From: CAVWUA01 sp963758025
GTDB taxonomy: Bacteria; Planctomycetota; Planctomycetia; Isosphaerales; Isosphaeraceae
Assembly: GCA_963758025.1 (NCBI GenBank)
Contig: CAVWUA010000027.1
Coordinates: 1 to 64,000, forward strand
Direction of reading: 5' to 3'
DNA length: 64,000 bases
In this document: positions 1 to 9,006 of the stretch, one piece after another
Position numbering within the stretch: the first letter of the stretch is position 1
Layout: every line of letters starts with the position of its first letter
Translations under genes and position numbers: made by a program
Notes under the pieces: generated by a model
Told to the model about the DNA's origin: nothing
The model's database searches: none
Seen by the model: the letters and a program-made list of their open reading frames with translations, nothing else

Positions 1-2
1 AT

Positions 3-600
3 CCGTTCTACGTCGAGATGCTCGCGCACGGTTCGGCCATCAGAAGAATGTCCGCCCCCTCCGCATGGACCTGACGCGCGTCGACGATTACGAGCGGCTG
101 GCCGAGGAGCGGCTCGACACGATCCTTTGCCTGAACGTCCTGGAACACCTCGCGCCGGATGACGGGGTCCTGAACCACTTCCAGCGGGTCTTGCAGCCTG
201 GCGGACATGTGATCATCCTGGTGCCGCAACATCCGTGGCTCTACGCGCCGGTGGACCGGACCCTCGGGCATGAGCGGCGTTACACTGCCGAGGAGCTACG
301 CGTGAAGCTCCAGCGTGCTGGATTTGAGGTCGTGCACCAGCGGGGATTCAACAAGCTAGGGACGCTCGGCTGGTACGTCAGCGGCACGTTGCTGGGCAAG
401 CGTCATCTCTCGCCGCCCAGATGCGTCTGTACAACCGCCTGCTCCCCTTGGCCAAGGTGATCGAGCGCGTGCCCGGCTGGCCCGCCCTGTCCACCATCGC
501 CGTTGGCCGCAAGCCCCTCCAGGAGACATCTCGGGAGAGGCGGGAGAACGCGTGTGGACCAGTCTACACACAGGCCGATCGTTGCCGACGGCAGGCATAG
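3..600 (+). pseudogene. SAM-dependent methyltransferase, 5'-truncated and frameshifted
   Basis: The reading continues in from the window edge as PFYVEML. It then shifts frame near base 23 into RARFGHQKNVRPLRMDLT, and runs through a class I methyltransferase core with LNVLEHL followed by LQPGGHVIILVP and HERRYTAEEL. Near base 411-418 the frame changes again, and the natural ending continues as MRLYNRLLPLAKVIERVPGW to a TAG at 598-600. Both breaks are single-base changes with good protein sequence on each side. Family members usually act on small molecules or cell-surface glycans; no substrate can be read here. The last 37 bases overlap the end of the convergent PEP-CTERM gene. Either this is a recently broken gene or the sequence carries indel errors. 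Confidence 0.6.
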
Positions 601-1238
601 CTGACCAGACCGAGGACGCCGAGTCCGAGCAGCGTCAGGCTGCCGGGCTCCGGGACGGATGTTGTGAAGAACGACACGCCCGAGGGTTCCGTGAACGCGA
701 CCTGAGCGACCTGGCCGCTTGCCGCGAAGGAGGGCACCAGGGCCCCGTTGACCGTTCCCCCGACGTCCGTATCGAGCCCCGGCGGACCATCCGCCAGGGT
801 GACGAGCACCTGTCGGTCGGTCGGTAAGTTGGCCAGGTCGATGGTCAACGTGCCGAGGGCATACGGACTGGCACTGGGGTTAAGGAAGGGACCGGAAATC
901 GGATCCTGCGGCGCGTACAACCCAACCCCGAAACTTCCCACCGAGACCAGCTCATGCCAGTTCGGCAGGGTGGTCGTGTTGAGATAGAATGAGAACCGGC
1001 TAAAATTCGTCCCGCTCGCGGTCAGAAGGGAATCGCTCCCCAGCACACTGAGTTGGATTGCCTCGATCGTATCGCTCGGGTCACCGGAGAATCCCAGCGA
1101 GACAGGAATCCTGGCCTGCTGGGGCGTGACGACCGGAGCACCCAGATCGAACGTGGCGATGGCACCGGTCGCCGTCCCGACCTGGACGGTCCCAAGCCCC
1201 AACATCAGTAGCACAACAAGAGTAGAATCCCTGAACAT
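564..1238 (-). CDS. PEP-CTERM sorting domain protein
   Basis: A 224-residue secreted protein. The first ~25 residues form a signal peptide with a hydrophobic core (VVLLMLGLG). The body is beta-rich and Ser/Thr-rich with no catalytic motif that I recognise. The last ~30 residues are a textbook PEP-CTERM tail: VPEPGS, then a hydrophobic helix (LTLLGLGVLGLV), then a basic end (CRRQR). Such proteins are exported by Sec and recognised at the tail by an exosortase, which is encoded in this window at 16038-17003. A Shine-Dalgarno AAGGAGA lies about 6 bases upstream of the ATG (1244-1250 on the plus strand), which supports the start. The gene is convergent with the methyltransferase remnant and lies 122 bases downstream of the dockerin protein gene. 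The PEP-CTERM assignment is strong; the function of the body is unknown. Confidence 0.88.
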   Translation of the reverse strand: MFRDSTLVVLLMLGLGTVQVGTATGAIATFDLGAPVVTPQQARIPVSLGFSGDPSDTIEAIQLSVLGSDSLLTASGTNFSRFSFYLNTTTLPNWHELVSVGSFGVGLYAPQDPISGPFLNPSASPYALGTLTIDLANLPTDRQVLVTLADGPPGLDTDVGGTVNGALVPSFAASGQVAQVAFTEPSGVSFFTTSVPEPGSLTLLGLGVLGLVSYACRRQRSACV

Positions 1239-1360
1239 GCAAATCTCCTTATTAATTTAGAGTCTTGGTGCCGCAGGTTGCCAACCCCCGTCCCCGGGGC
1301 ATCCTGGAAGTCTTCCGAGAACCGCATGACACAGAGCAATTCTGTTTCGTTTGATCCGCG

Positions 1361-4038
1361 TCAGACCTTCTGGCCCAGCCGACGAGACCATAACAGGTAA
1401 TCTGCCAGGTTGATGACGCCGTCGCCGTTCAGGTCGTAGGCGAAGTCGTAAGCCGACTGGCCCACCCGGCTGCCGTAATGCGTCAGCAAACTGGCCCGGT
1501 CGGCCAGGTCCACCAGCGCGTTGCCGTCGAAGTCGCCCTCCAGCCGATGGAAGTTGTAACGCCACAACCCGTCGGCAACTCCGTCGTTATCCGTCAGCGC
1601 GGTGCTCGCGATCCCCGGCGTCGTGATCAGAGCCGTATCGAGCTGCAGTTGATAGCGGCCGTCGGCCAGCATCGTGGCCTGGGAGCCACCGAAGCCGTCG
1701 GTCGTCAGGTCGATCATGAGTGTAAGTGTCGCCGCGTCGTAATGGAAGCGGCTGACCTTCAGGTCCAGGGGAACCTGATCAGTGCCGACGAGTTGCACCG
1801 CGTTGCTGATTGAGTCATCGGCGATCAGGTCGGGCAGGTTGGTGCTGCGGTTGAATCGGAGGGCGATCGTCTCAATGTTCGACCGCTGGGCCGCGCCGGC
1901 GTTGACGGTGGTTGCCACGACGGCCGGTGCCAGAGACGTGACCTGCACGATGGTGCTGTACTGGTGGACGCCGCCATCCTTGTCGAACACCCGGCCATAG
2001 ACATTGTGCGCGCCGGACTCGGCGAAGGTGAAGGAGACCGAGGGGACCGGACTAGCGCTGGCATAGGTAACGCTGTCCAGGGCCGCCGACGTGGTGGCGA
2101 AGGCGTAGCGGAGTCCGGCGGCCATGTCGGCGGACGAGAGATCGTAGGGGTTGATGAAGCGGACCGTCACCGGTTCGTCGTTGAAGACCGGTCCATTGTT
2201 CGTGAGGGTGGCCGTCGGGGCGGTGTTGGCGACCGTCAGGGTCGCCGGTGCCGAGGTGTCGACATTGCCGTGCCCGTCGGCGACGCGGACGGCGACGCTA
2301 TAGCTGTTCGGCCCGTCGAGGCCGAGAGCCCGGAGTTGAGTCCAGGTCAGCGCGGGGCAACGCCGGTGGCGTCACCGAAGACGCCGTCGCCGTTGACATC
2401 CCAGGAGTAGGTCAGGAAATCGCTGTCGGGATCGGTGGAGTCGGCGGCATCGAGGGTTAGGCCATCCCCCTCGGCGATGGCGTAGGGCCCGCCGGCGTCG
2501 GCCATTGGTGGTGTGTTCGGAGCACTCGCTTTCCCCTGGAATTTGATTACATAAACGTCTCGGCCTCCCGCGGCGGTCTGTCCGGAGAGGGTGCCAGTCG
2601 TGCTCCCGGCCACATAAACACCGCCGGCGCCGTCCGACTTGATCACATTGACAGTATCAGAGCTCGTGGCTCCGAACTGGCGGGTCCAGACCTCGGTCCC
2701 GTCGGCGGCATACTGCCGCACGTTTGGCAGGGTGCCAGTCGTGGTTCCGGCCACGTAAACGCCGCCGGTGCCGTCCGACACGAGCGCTTTGAAATAATTA
2801 TCACTCGGGGTGCCGAACTGGCGGGTCCAGATCTCGGACCCGTCGGCGGCATACCGCCGCACGTAGGCGTCGAAGTCGTAGTAGTCTCCCGTGGAGGTCT
2901 GTCCGGGCAGAGTGCCAGTCGTGTCCCCGGCCACGTAAACGCCACCGGCGCCGTCCGACACGAGCGCATCAGCAGAATCAAATAAAGACCCCGGGTCATG
3001 GGGGAACGGGCGTTTCGGGGCTCCGAACTGGCGGGTCCAGACCTCGGACCCGTCGGCGGCATACCGCCGCACGTAGGCGTCTTGGCCTCCCGCGGTGGTC
3101 TGTCCCAGAGTGCCATACGTGTTCCCGGCCACGTAAACGCCGCCGTCGCCGTCCTGAACCATCATATTAACAACATCAGTGCTTGAAGAGCCGAACTGGC
3201 GGGTCCAGACTTCGGTCCCGTCGGCGGCATACCGCCGCACGTAGGCGTCGTAGTTTCCCTCGAAAGTCTGTCCGGGCAGAGTGCCAAACGTGATCCCGGC
3301 CACGTAAACGCCGCCGGTGCCGTCCTGAACGATTATATAGCCAAGATCAGAGTCTGAAGATCCGAACTGGCGGGTCCAGACCTCGGTCCCGTCGGCGGCA
3401 TACCGCCGCACGTAGACGTCTTGGCCTCCCGCGGTGGTCTGTCCCAGAGTGCCATACGTGCTCCCGGCCACGTAAATGCCACCGGCGCCGTCCTGAACGA
3501 TCGTATTAGCAGAATCATAGCCCGGGGCTCCGAACTGGCGGGTCCAGACCTCGGTCCCGTCGGCGGCATACCGTCGCACATAGGCGTCGTAGTCTCCCGC
3601 GGAGGTCTGTCCGGGTAGAGTGCCAGTCGTGTTCCCGGCCACGTAAACGCCACCGGCGCCGTCCGACACGATCGCATTGAAATAATCATCACTCGGGGTG
3701 CCGAACTGGCGGGTCCAGACCTCGGTCCCGTCGGCGGCATACCGTCGCACGTAGACGTCTTGGCCTCCCGTGGAGGTCTGTCCGGGGAGGGTGCCATCCG
3801 TTGTCCCGACCACGTAAACGCCGCCGACGCCGTCCGACACGATCGCATTGACACGATCAGTAGTCGCGGTGCCGAACTGACGAATCCATTCGATGTCTCC
3901 GGCGGAGAGCAGGACCCGGTCCTCCAGCACTTCCAGAGGCCGGAGACGCGGCGATCTGGGGCGAGAGGTCCGGCGGACGCCGTGGGCCAGGGCGACGGCG
4001 CCGGAGACGCGACGACGCGGGTTTAAAATCCGGAACAT
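1361..4038 (-). CDS. Secreted SBBP beta-propeller / PKD / dockerin protein, one frameshift
   Basis: The start at 4038 (MFRILNPRRR) is preceded by GGGAGG about 8 bases upstream; a longer in-frame extension has no such support. Residues ~30-40 carry the planctomycete N-terminal motif (PLEVLEDRVLLSA). Eight ~57-residue SBBP units follow, each with WTRQFG, GGVYVAG and YVRRYAADGTEV. Next come a PKD-like domain (ADAGGPYAIAEGD, YSWDVNGDG), a second Ig-like stretch, and a C-terminal type I dockerin with two Ca-binding loops (GDFDGNALVDLAD, YDLNGDGVINLAD). Near base 2347 the frame breaks after GDATGVAPR, but the adjacent frame continues at once as LTWTQLRALGLDG into the rest. So this is one gene with a one-base change, or one sequencing indel. 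Likely extracellular; dockerins dock to cohesins in cellulosomes, but no cohesin is visible here. Confidence 0.75.
2560..3900 (-). repeat. Eight tandem ~170-bp SBBP-encoding repeats
   Basis: The DNA coding for the eight propeller units is strongly repetitive; phrases such as gaactggcgggtccagacctc and gtcggcggcataccg recur in each unit. Unit 7 lacks the central GQT segment, and unit 6 carries an insertion (KRPFPHDPGSLF). This looks like expansion and contraction by recombination between units. Confidence 0.8.
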
Positions 4039-4303
4039 GGCGGGAACCTCCCTGAAGCAAAGCCGGGCGACGGCCCGGTGAAGATCTCGGCCGTGGCCCC
4101 CACCAGAGCCTGCTTGGCGGGTGGAGCAAAATGGCCGATAGTGGGTGTTGATCCAACACCGCGGGGAGGATCTCCGGGAGCCAATGGTGGATTGTGTGTC
4201 CCGGATCGAGGGAAGGCACAAAAAAGACCCCTCCGACGTCGATCGCGCCGCGGGGCCACCATGACCAGTCGGGCCGCCACTCGTGAGCGTCCCAAGCGGG
4301 TTC

Positions 4304-4333
4304 ACTATAGGCAGGTGAATCACATAACGTCAA
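4304..4333 (-). promoter_or_regulatory. Putative sigma70-type promoter of the SBBP/dockerin gene
   Basis: On the minus strand TTGACG (4333-4328) is followed after 18 bases by TATAGT (4309-4304), close to the -35/-10 consensus. The -10 box lies 266 bases before the start codon at 4038, so the transcript would have a leader of about 260 bases. Confidence 0.5.
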
Positions 4334-4400
4334 TCATAATTCCACGCCTGCGCACGATGGAGAGCACGGCGGAATCGCGTCTGATAATGGAGATTATGTT

Positions 4401-4410
4401 ACAACTTGCA
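4401..4410. repeat. Left 10-bp target-site duplication of the ISKra4-type element
   Basis: ACAACTTGCA directly abuts the left inverted repeat and is repeated exactly at 5833-5842 on the right side. Confidence 0.85.
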
Positions 4411-5832
4411 GGGTGCGGCCGGGGAATTATGTAGAGCCTGCCGGGTTTGCCGATTATCCTGCGGGCTCCGCCGCCGCTCGACCCGCCACCCCGGAGCACG
4501 CCCCATGGACGCCGCCATCGTCCGACGCACCGACACCGGCTTCACTATCCAGCTCGAGGTCCCCTACATGGACTCGATGCTCGACGCCGAGCAGGCCATC
4601 CAGAACGCCCTGAACCGGGCCGGCGTCGTCGCCACCGAGGAGGCCCTGCGTCGCTTCGACGCCGATGGCCAGCCGATCCGGCTCGGGCCCACCAAGCTCA
4701 CCTCCATGGGCAAGGTCCGCAAGGAGTACCAGACCCCCTACGGTGTCGCCATCGTCGAACGGCACGTCTACCAGAGCTCCCGCGGCGGCAAGACCCACTG
4801 CCCACTGGACCAGGACGCCCGCATCGTCGTCAGCTCCACCCCGCGCTTCGCCCGCATGGTGGCCCACAAGTACGCCGAGTTCGGCGCCGCGCGGGTGCAG
4901 GCGGACCTGGCCGAGAACCACGGCCGGGCGGTGGCCAGGGCGTTCGTCCAGGACGTCGCCGACGCGGTCGCCACGGTGGCGCTGGTCAAGGAGCAGGCCT
5001 GGGAGTACGACCTGCCGGCCTTCGAGGAGCCGGTGGCGACGGTGACCGTCGGCCTGGACGGCACCTGCCTGCTGATGTGCGGCGACGGCTGGCGGGAGGC
5101 GATGGTCGGCACGCTCGGCTTCTACACCAAGGACGGCGAGCGGCTGCATACGGTCTACACGGCGGCCACCCCCGAATACGGCAAGCTGACCTTCATGGAG
5201 CGGTTCGACCGCGAGCTGGACCGGGCCAAGGCGGCCTGCCCGGGGGCGACCTACGTGGGGCTGGCCGACGGGGCGAAGGACAACTGGATCTACCTCGACC
5301 TGGTGACGCAGGAGCAGGTCGTCGACTTCTACCACGCCGCGCAATACCTCTGGAAGGCGGCTGAGGCGTTGTTCACCGGGGCGGCGGCGGCCGGGTTGCG
5401 GCCGTGGGTCGAGGGGTGGTGCCACCGGCTCAAGCACGAGCCGGGGGCCGCCGCGGCGCTGATCGCCGACCTGGAGGCGCGCGGGCGCCGCGTTGGGCAA
5501 GGAGCGGCTGCCGGAGGGGGTCGAGTCGGCGTTGACGTACCTGCGCAACCAGGTCAAGGGGGGGCGGATGAACTACGCGGGGCTCGTGGCGCGGCACATC
5601 CCGATCGGCAGCGGGGTGACCGAGGCGGCGTGCAAGGTGCTGGTCAAGCAGCGTCTGTGCCGGTCGGGGATGCGGTGGAAGGAGCGCGGGGCGGCGACGG
5701 TTCTGGCGGTGCGGTGCCTGACGTACACGCCGGAGCGTTGGGCCCAGTTCTGGAGCCGGATCGACCGCAGCGGCTTCCCGGTGGCGGCGTGACCGATTGC
5801 GACGATTGTTACATGATTCGCCGGCCGTACCC
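4411..5832 (+). mobile_element. ISKra4-family insertion sequence
   Basis: A 1422-bp element. The left terminal repeat at 4411-4433 begins GGGTGCGGCCGG. It matches the reverse complement of 5810-5832 (GGGTACGGCCGG) at about 19 of 23 positions. Perfect 10-bp direct repeats flank it (4401-4410, 5833-5842), so both ends are well defined and the insertion is fairly recent. It encodes one transposase that is split by a frame change. The rejoined target contains the palindrome TTGCATGCAA, which the insertion interrupts. Confidence 0.85.
4505..5792 (+). pseudogene. ISKra4-family transposase, frame-disrupted
   Basis: The first ~325 residues run in one frame from ATG 4505 (MDAAIVRRTDTGF), with HVYQSSRGGKTHCPLD, DLAENHGRAVA and GLDGTCLLM, all typical of ISKra4 transposases. 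After LEARG (near 5485) the register moves by +1, and the C-terminal part follows as LGKERLPEGVESALTYL, IPIGSGVTEAACK and LCRSGMRWKERGA to the stop at 5792. The catalytic Asp/Glu residues are spread over both parts, so the element needs either programmed frameshifting or help in trans to move. The break lies in a GC-rich run (gcgcgcgggcgccgcg), where a sequencing indel is also possible. The 10-bp duplication shows that the element was mobile recently. Confidence 0.75.
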
Positions 5833-5842
5833 ACAACTTGCA
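5833..5842. repeat. Right 10-bp target-site duplication of the ISKra4-type element
   Basis: An exact second copy of ACAACTTGCA, immediately right of the terminal repeat that ends at 5832. Confidence 0.85.
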
Positions 5843-5916
5843 TGCAAAAATTTAACTGTTTTGCCGATTAGGCCCAGAACCAGAGAAGCTGTCACCAGGT
5901 GCCATCTGCGCCGGTC

Positions 5917-7220
5917 GTTAGGGCCTGGAACGAAATAATTGCTCCATCTTCTCGCCGTCGCACATAATGACCCGATGCACGACGACCCGGAATTGCAACG
6001 GAAGTTCGCCTCGATCCTGCCCAACCTCGATGAGCGGCAGCGGAGGCTCCTCGCCGCCGCCGAAGCCCGCTCGCTCGGCTATGGCGGCGTCCGCCGCGTG
6101 AGCCGGGCCTCGGGGATCTCCCATACGGCGATCCAGAGGGCCTTGAAGCAACTCGACGCGCCGCCTCTGCCCGCCGGCCACGTCCGCCGACCCGGCGGGG
6201 GCCGCAAGAAGGTCCGCGACAAGAGCCCGGCGATCCTCGCCGCCTTGGAGGAGTTGATCGCCCCCGAGACGCGGGGCGATCCCATGTCCCCGCTGCGGTG
6301 GACCTGCAAGAGCACCCGCCAACTGGCCGAGGCCCTCGCCCGACGCGGCTTCGACGTCAGCCATCGCGTCGTCGGCGAGTTGCTCCATCACCTCGGCTAC
6401 AGCCTCCAGGCCAACGCCAAGACGCGGGAGGGCAAGCAGAGCCCCGACCGCGACGCCCAGTTCCGCTACATCAGCAAGGTCAGCGGCCGATACCTCGCCG
6501 CCGGGTGGCCCGTCATCTCCGTGGACACCAAGAAGAAGGAGCTGGTCGGCGACTTCAAGAACGGCGGCCGGGAGTGGCAGCCGAAAGGGCAGCCGGAGGA
6601 GGTGCAGGTCCACGACTTCCCCGACCCGCGCGTCGGCAAGGCGATCCCCTACGGCGTCTACGACCTCGGGTGGGACCTGGGCTGGGTCAACGTCGGCGTC
6701 GATCACGACACGGCCAGCTTCGCCGTCGAGGGCATCCGGCAGTGGTGGTCCGGGATGGGGGAGGAGACCTATCCGGAGGCCGGACACCTGCTGATCTGCG
6801 CCGACGGGGGCGGGAGCAACGGGTATCGGGTCCGGCTGTGGAAGGTGGAACTCCAGGCGTTCGCCGACGAGTCGGGCCTGGAGATCACCGTCTGCCACTT
6901 CCCGCCGGGCACGAGCAAGTGGAACAAGATCGAGCACCGGTTGTTCTCGCACATCACGATGAACTGGCGGGGCCGGCCGCTGGTGAGCCATCAGGTGGTC
7001 GTCGAGTTGATCGCCGCCACGCGGACGGCGACGGGCCTGGAAGTCGAGGCCCGGTTGGACACGCGGAGCTATCCGACGAAGGTGAAGGTGACGAAGGAGC
7101 AGTTGGAGCGGGTCCTGCTGGAGCGGCACGAGTTCCATGGCGAATGGAACTACACCATCAAGCCGAGGGCGAAAGAACGGAAGCTGAAGTCGTAGCACTT
7201 ATTTCGTTCCAGGCCCTAAC
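5917..7220 (+). mobile_element. ISAzo13-family insertion sequence
   Basis: The terminal arms 5917-5943 and 7194-7220 are inverted repeats that match at 26 of 27 positions (GTTAGGGCCTGG / CCAGGCCCTAAC). Within the arms each end has TA directly outside GGGCCTGG, so the true element may be 5921-7216 with a duplicated TA target. It carries one intact transposase gene. It sits only 74 bases right of the ISKra4 element's right target duplication and about 130 bases left of a hydrolase remnant, so this locus has taken repeated insertions. Confidence 0.85.
5975..7195 (+). CDS. ISAzo13-family (Rhodopirellula-type) DDE transposase
   Basis: A 406-residue transposase if translation starts at ATG 5975 (MHDDPELQRKF); an in-frame TTG at 5939 lies inside the terminal repeat and is less likely. 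The N-terminal third contains an HTH region (GGVRRVSRASGISHTAIQRAL). The DDE core is clear: D in ISVDTKKKELVGDFKNGG, D in LLICADGGGSNG, and E in SKWNKIEHRLFSHI. This matches the Rhodopirellula transposase DDE family. The frame is intact, and together with the nearly identical terminal repeats this suggests a functional or recently active copy. No ribosome site stands out. Nothing else is encoded in the element. Confidence 0.92.
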   Translation: MHDDPELQRKFASILPNLDERQRRLLAAAEARSLGYGGVRRVSRASGISHTAIQRALKQLDAPPLPAGHVRRPGGGRKKVRDKSPAILAALEELIAPETRGDPMSPLRWTCKSTRQLAEALARRGFDVSHRVVGELLHHLGYSLQANAKTREGKQSPDRDAQFRYISKVSGRYLAAGWPVISVDTKKKELVGDFKNGGREWQPKGQPEEVQVHDFPDPRVGKAIPYGVYDLGWDLGWVNVGVDHDTASFAVEGIRQWWSGMGEETYPEAGHLLICADGGGSNGYRVRLWKVELQAFADESGLEITVCHFPPGTSKWNKIEHRLFSHITMNWRGRPLVSHQVVVELIAATRTATGLEVEARLDTRSYPTKVKVTKEQLERVLLERHEFHGEWNYTIKPRAKERKLKS

Positions 7221-7350
7221 CATCAGCTCGCTGGCTGTCCAGCAAACTGGACGGCTTATGGCTTGTTCCTGGTCCAATGCTACTCGGACCCCAGGTAGGT
7301 AGATCGAATTCGCCACCAGTATCACTGTTGGGTGTACCCCTCACTGGGTC
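7221..7350. other. Short gene-free stretch right of the ISAzo13 element
   Basis: It lies between the insertion sequence and the hydrolase remnant. I see no gene or clear signal. Confidence 0.4.
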
Positions 7351-7503
7351 GTGGGAGAGCCGCGGTGCGACCCCGAGCGCATCGGACTCTGGGGTTCCTC
7401 CTTCTCGGGCGGCCATGCTGTCTATGTGGCGGCCCGCGACCCGCGCGTGAAGGCGTTCGTCAGCCAGGTCGGCTCCATGGACGAACGCTGGGTGATCGAC
7501 AAT
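7351..7503 (+). pseudogene. Alpha/beta-hydrolase fragment
   Basis: About 50 codons read DPERIGLWGSSFSGGHAV and then VAARDPRVKAFVSQVGSMD. This is the nucleophile-elbow region (GxSxGG) of a dienelactone-hydrolase or acyl-esterase type protein. The start, the acid/His parts and the C-terminal half are absent; the reading runs into sequence antisense to the O-antigen ligase gene. It is a remnant, probably left after rearrangement near the two insertion sequences. Confidence 0.6.
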
Positions 7504-7521
7504 TCCCTTCGTCGGGCCCCG

Positions 7522-8982
7522 TCACCGGCCGACCGAAGCGGCCTTGGCGGTGGCCAGCAACGTGCGGCGACGCTCGGCGCGCACCCACTGATCGGCCGCG
7601 AAGACGGCCATCAGCATGGTCCAGAACTGAAGCCCCATGGTCGAGACGAAGATCACGTAGCTGAACGTGGAGGCCAGCATGCTCAGGCAGAGCGCGCAGA
7701 CGACCGCCGCCCAGTAGGCCAGCGTGCGGTCCGTGCAGGTCCTGGCGATACGCGCGATGGTATACATCGCCACCGCGATCGCCCCCGGGTAGGCGACCAG
7801 CATCACGAAGCCCCCCTCCAGGACCCAGACCGTCCACTGAATCTCCGCCCACATGTTCCCGCCCGAATCGGTAAAGCCGAGCGCATGATTGCCAAAGTAC
7901 GCGTACACCGTTCCCCAGCGGCCCAGACCGGCCCCCAGGGGGTGGTTCTCCAGGAAGAAGGTCGTGGATTCGAACAGAAATCCACGATTGCTCTGATACA
8001 CGGAAAGCGGGTCGTCCGACACGAGCAACAGGAACCGCTTGAAGATGACCATGCCCCCGCTCCGCAGCACCCAGAGCACGGCGCCCACGCTGACAATCGC
8101 CATCTGCGTGCCCAGAATCAGGACCCGGCGATAGTCCCTCTGAAGCATGAATAAGGCTTCGAGCGCAAGGACGCAGATCAGCAAGACCACAAGGATCTGT
8201 CGGATCTGGCAAAGATAGATCACGGCCATGCCGGCCAGCGCCAGGGCAAGGCAACCCAGCCGCTTCCAGAGCGCGATCGGCCGCATGGCGAAGCTCAACC
8301 CCAGCAGGCACGTCATCAGGCCCGACCCCGCCGCCCCGCCCGGTGAGTCGGTCAGCCCACAGGGGCGAAGAACCTCCCGACCGTCGGCGGTTGTGTACAT
8401 CATTCTCCCGAGCTTCTCCTCCGTGGTCGGGAGCACCGGCGGATTGAATCGGTCGGGATTATAAAACTGGGCGATGCCGAGCAGCACGCTCAGGCCATTG
8501 CAGACCAGGAGCATCACCATCAGCCGCTCGATCCGAAGGGGCGTGACTCTGGTGCGCTGGACCCAGAACGCCGGCGAAAAGATCGAGATAACGAGTGCCG
8601 CCTCGGCCGTGCCCGAGAGCAGCGAGTTGGTTTCCGGATGGAAGATCGACAGGATCAACCAGCCCGAGCAAAAGACCAGCCAGCCGTAGGCGGGAAACCG
8701 CCGACCGACCGCGGGCCGGCCGGAGAGCGTCACGCATAGCCAGGCGATCAGGGCCAGACCGTACCCACCCACCCGAACCAGAATCCGGACCTTCGCCATC
8801 GCGGGAATGAACAGCAAGGCCATGAAGACAAGCTGGCCCACCGTGACGATCTCGATCCAGCCCAGACGGAAGCGCTCCCGCTTCGGTCGAGCGGGGCGGA
8901 CCGCGACCTGCCGCGCGGACGTGGGAGCCGGGCTAGCGGGTGGAACGGACAAGACAAGGGCCTCCCGAATGGCTCGATCCAC
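7522..8982 (-). CDS. O-antigen ligase/polymerase family membrane protein
   Basis: A 486-residue polytopic membrane protein with roughly ten to twelve hydrophobic helices. The long extracytoplasmic segment expected of Wzy/WaaL-type proteins lies between about residues 310 and 380 (SNRGFLFESTTFFLENHPLG, then GAGLGRWGTVYAYFGNHALG). Family members polymerise or ligate lipid-linked glycan units at the outer face of the cytoplasmic membrane. It is the last gene of the polysaccharide operon, 24 bases after the preceding glycosyltransferase. The start is a GTG at 8982 without a strong ribosome site, so initiation could depend on coupling to the upstream gene. I cannot say whether it is polymerase or ligase. 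Confidence 0.8.
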   Translation of the reverse strand: MDRAIREALVLSVPPASPAPTSARQVAVRPARPKRERFRLGWIEIVTVGQLVFMALLFIPAMAKVRILVRVGGYGLALIAWLCVTLSGRPAVGRRFPAYGWLVFCSGWLILSIFHPETNSLLSGTAEAALVISIFSPAFWVQRTRVTPLRIERLMVMLLVCNGLSVLLGIAQFYNPDRFNPPVLPTTEEKLGRMMYTTADGREVLRPCGLTDSPGGAAGSGLMTCLLGLSFAMRPIALWKRLGCLALALAGMAVIYLCQIRQILVVLLICVLALEALFMLQRDYRRVLILGTQMAIVSVGAVLWVLRSGGMVIFKRFLLLVSDDPLSVYQSNRGFLFESTTFFLENHPLGAGLGRWGTVYAYFGNHALGFTDSGGNMWAEIQWTVWVLEGGFVMLVAYPGAIAVAMYTIARIARTCTDRTLAYWAAVVCALCLSMLASTFSYVIFVSTMGLQFWTMLMAVFAADQWVRAERRRTLLATAKAASVGR

Positions 8983-9006
8983 GGGACATGAGACGTTCCG
9001 GTCATG

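Larger units (their letters stand above)
4039..4410. other. Intergenic region upstream of the SBBP gene
   Basis: It holds the putative minus-strand promoter at 4304-4333 and ends with the left target duplication of the ISKra4-type element. I see no convincing gene in it. Confidence 0.5.

Noticed and set aside
2560..3900. Possible mobile or satellite repeats
   Set aside because: The repeats are in frame and encode SBBP propeller blades, so they are protein-domain repeats.
5918..7198. A 426-codon minus-strand open frame inside the ISAzo13 element
   Set aside because: It is antisense to an intact DDE transposase and has shadow-like composition.
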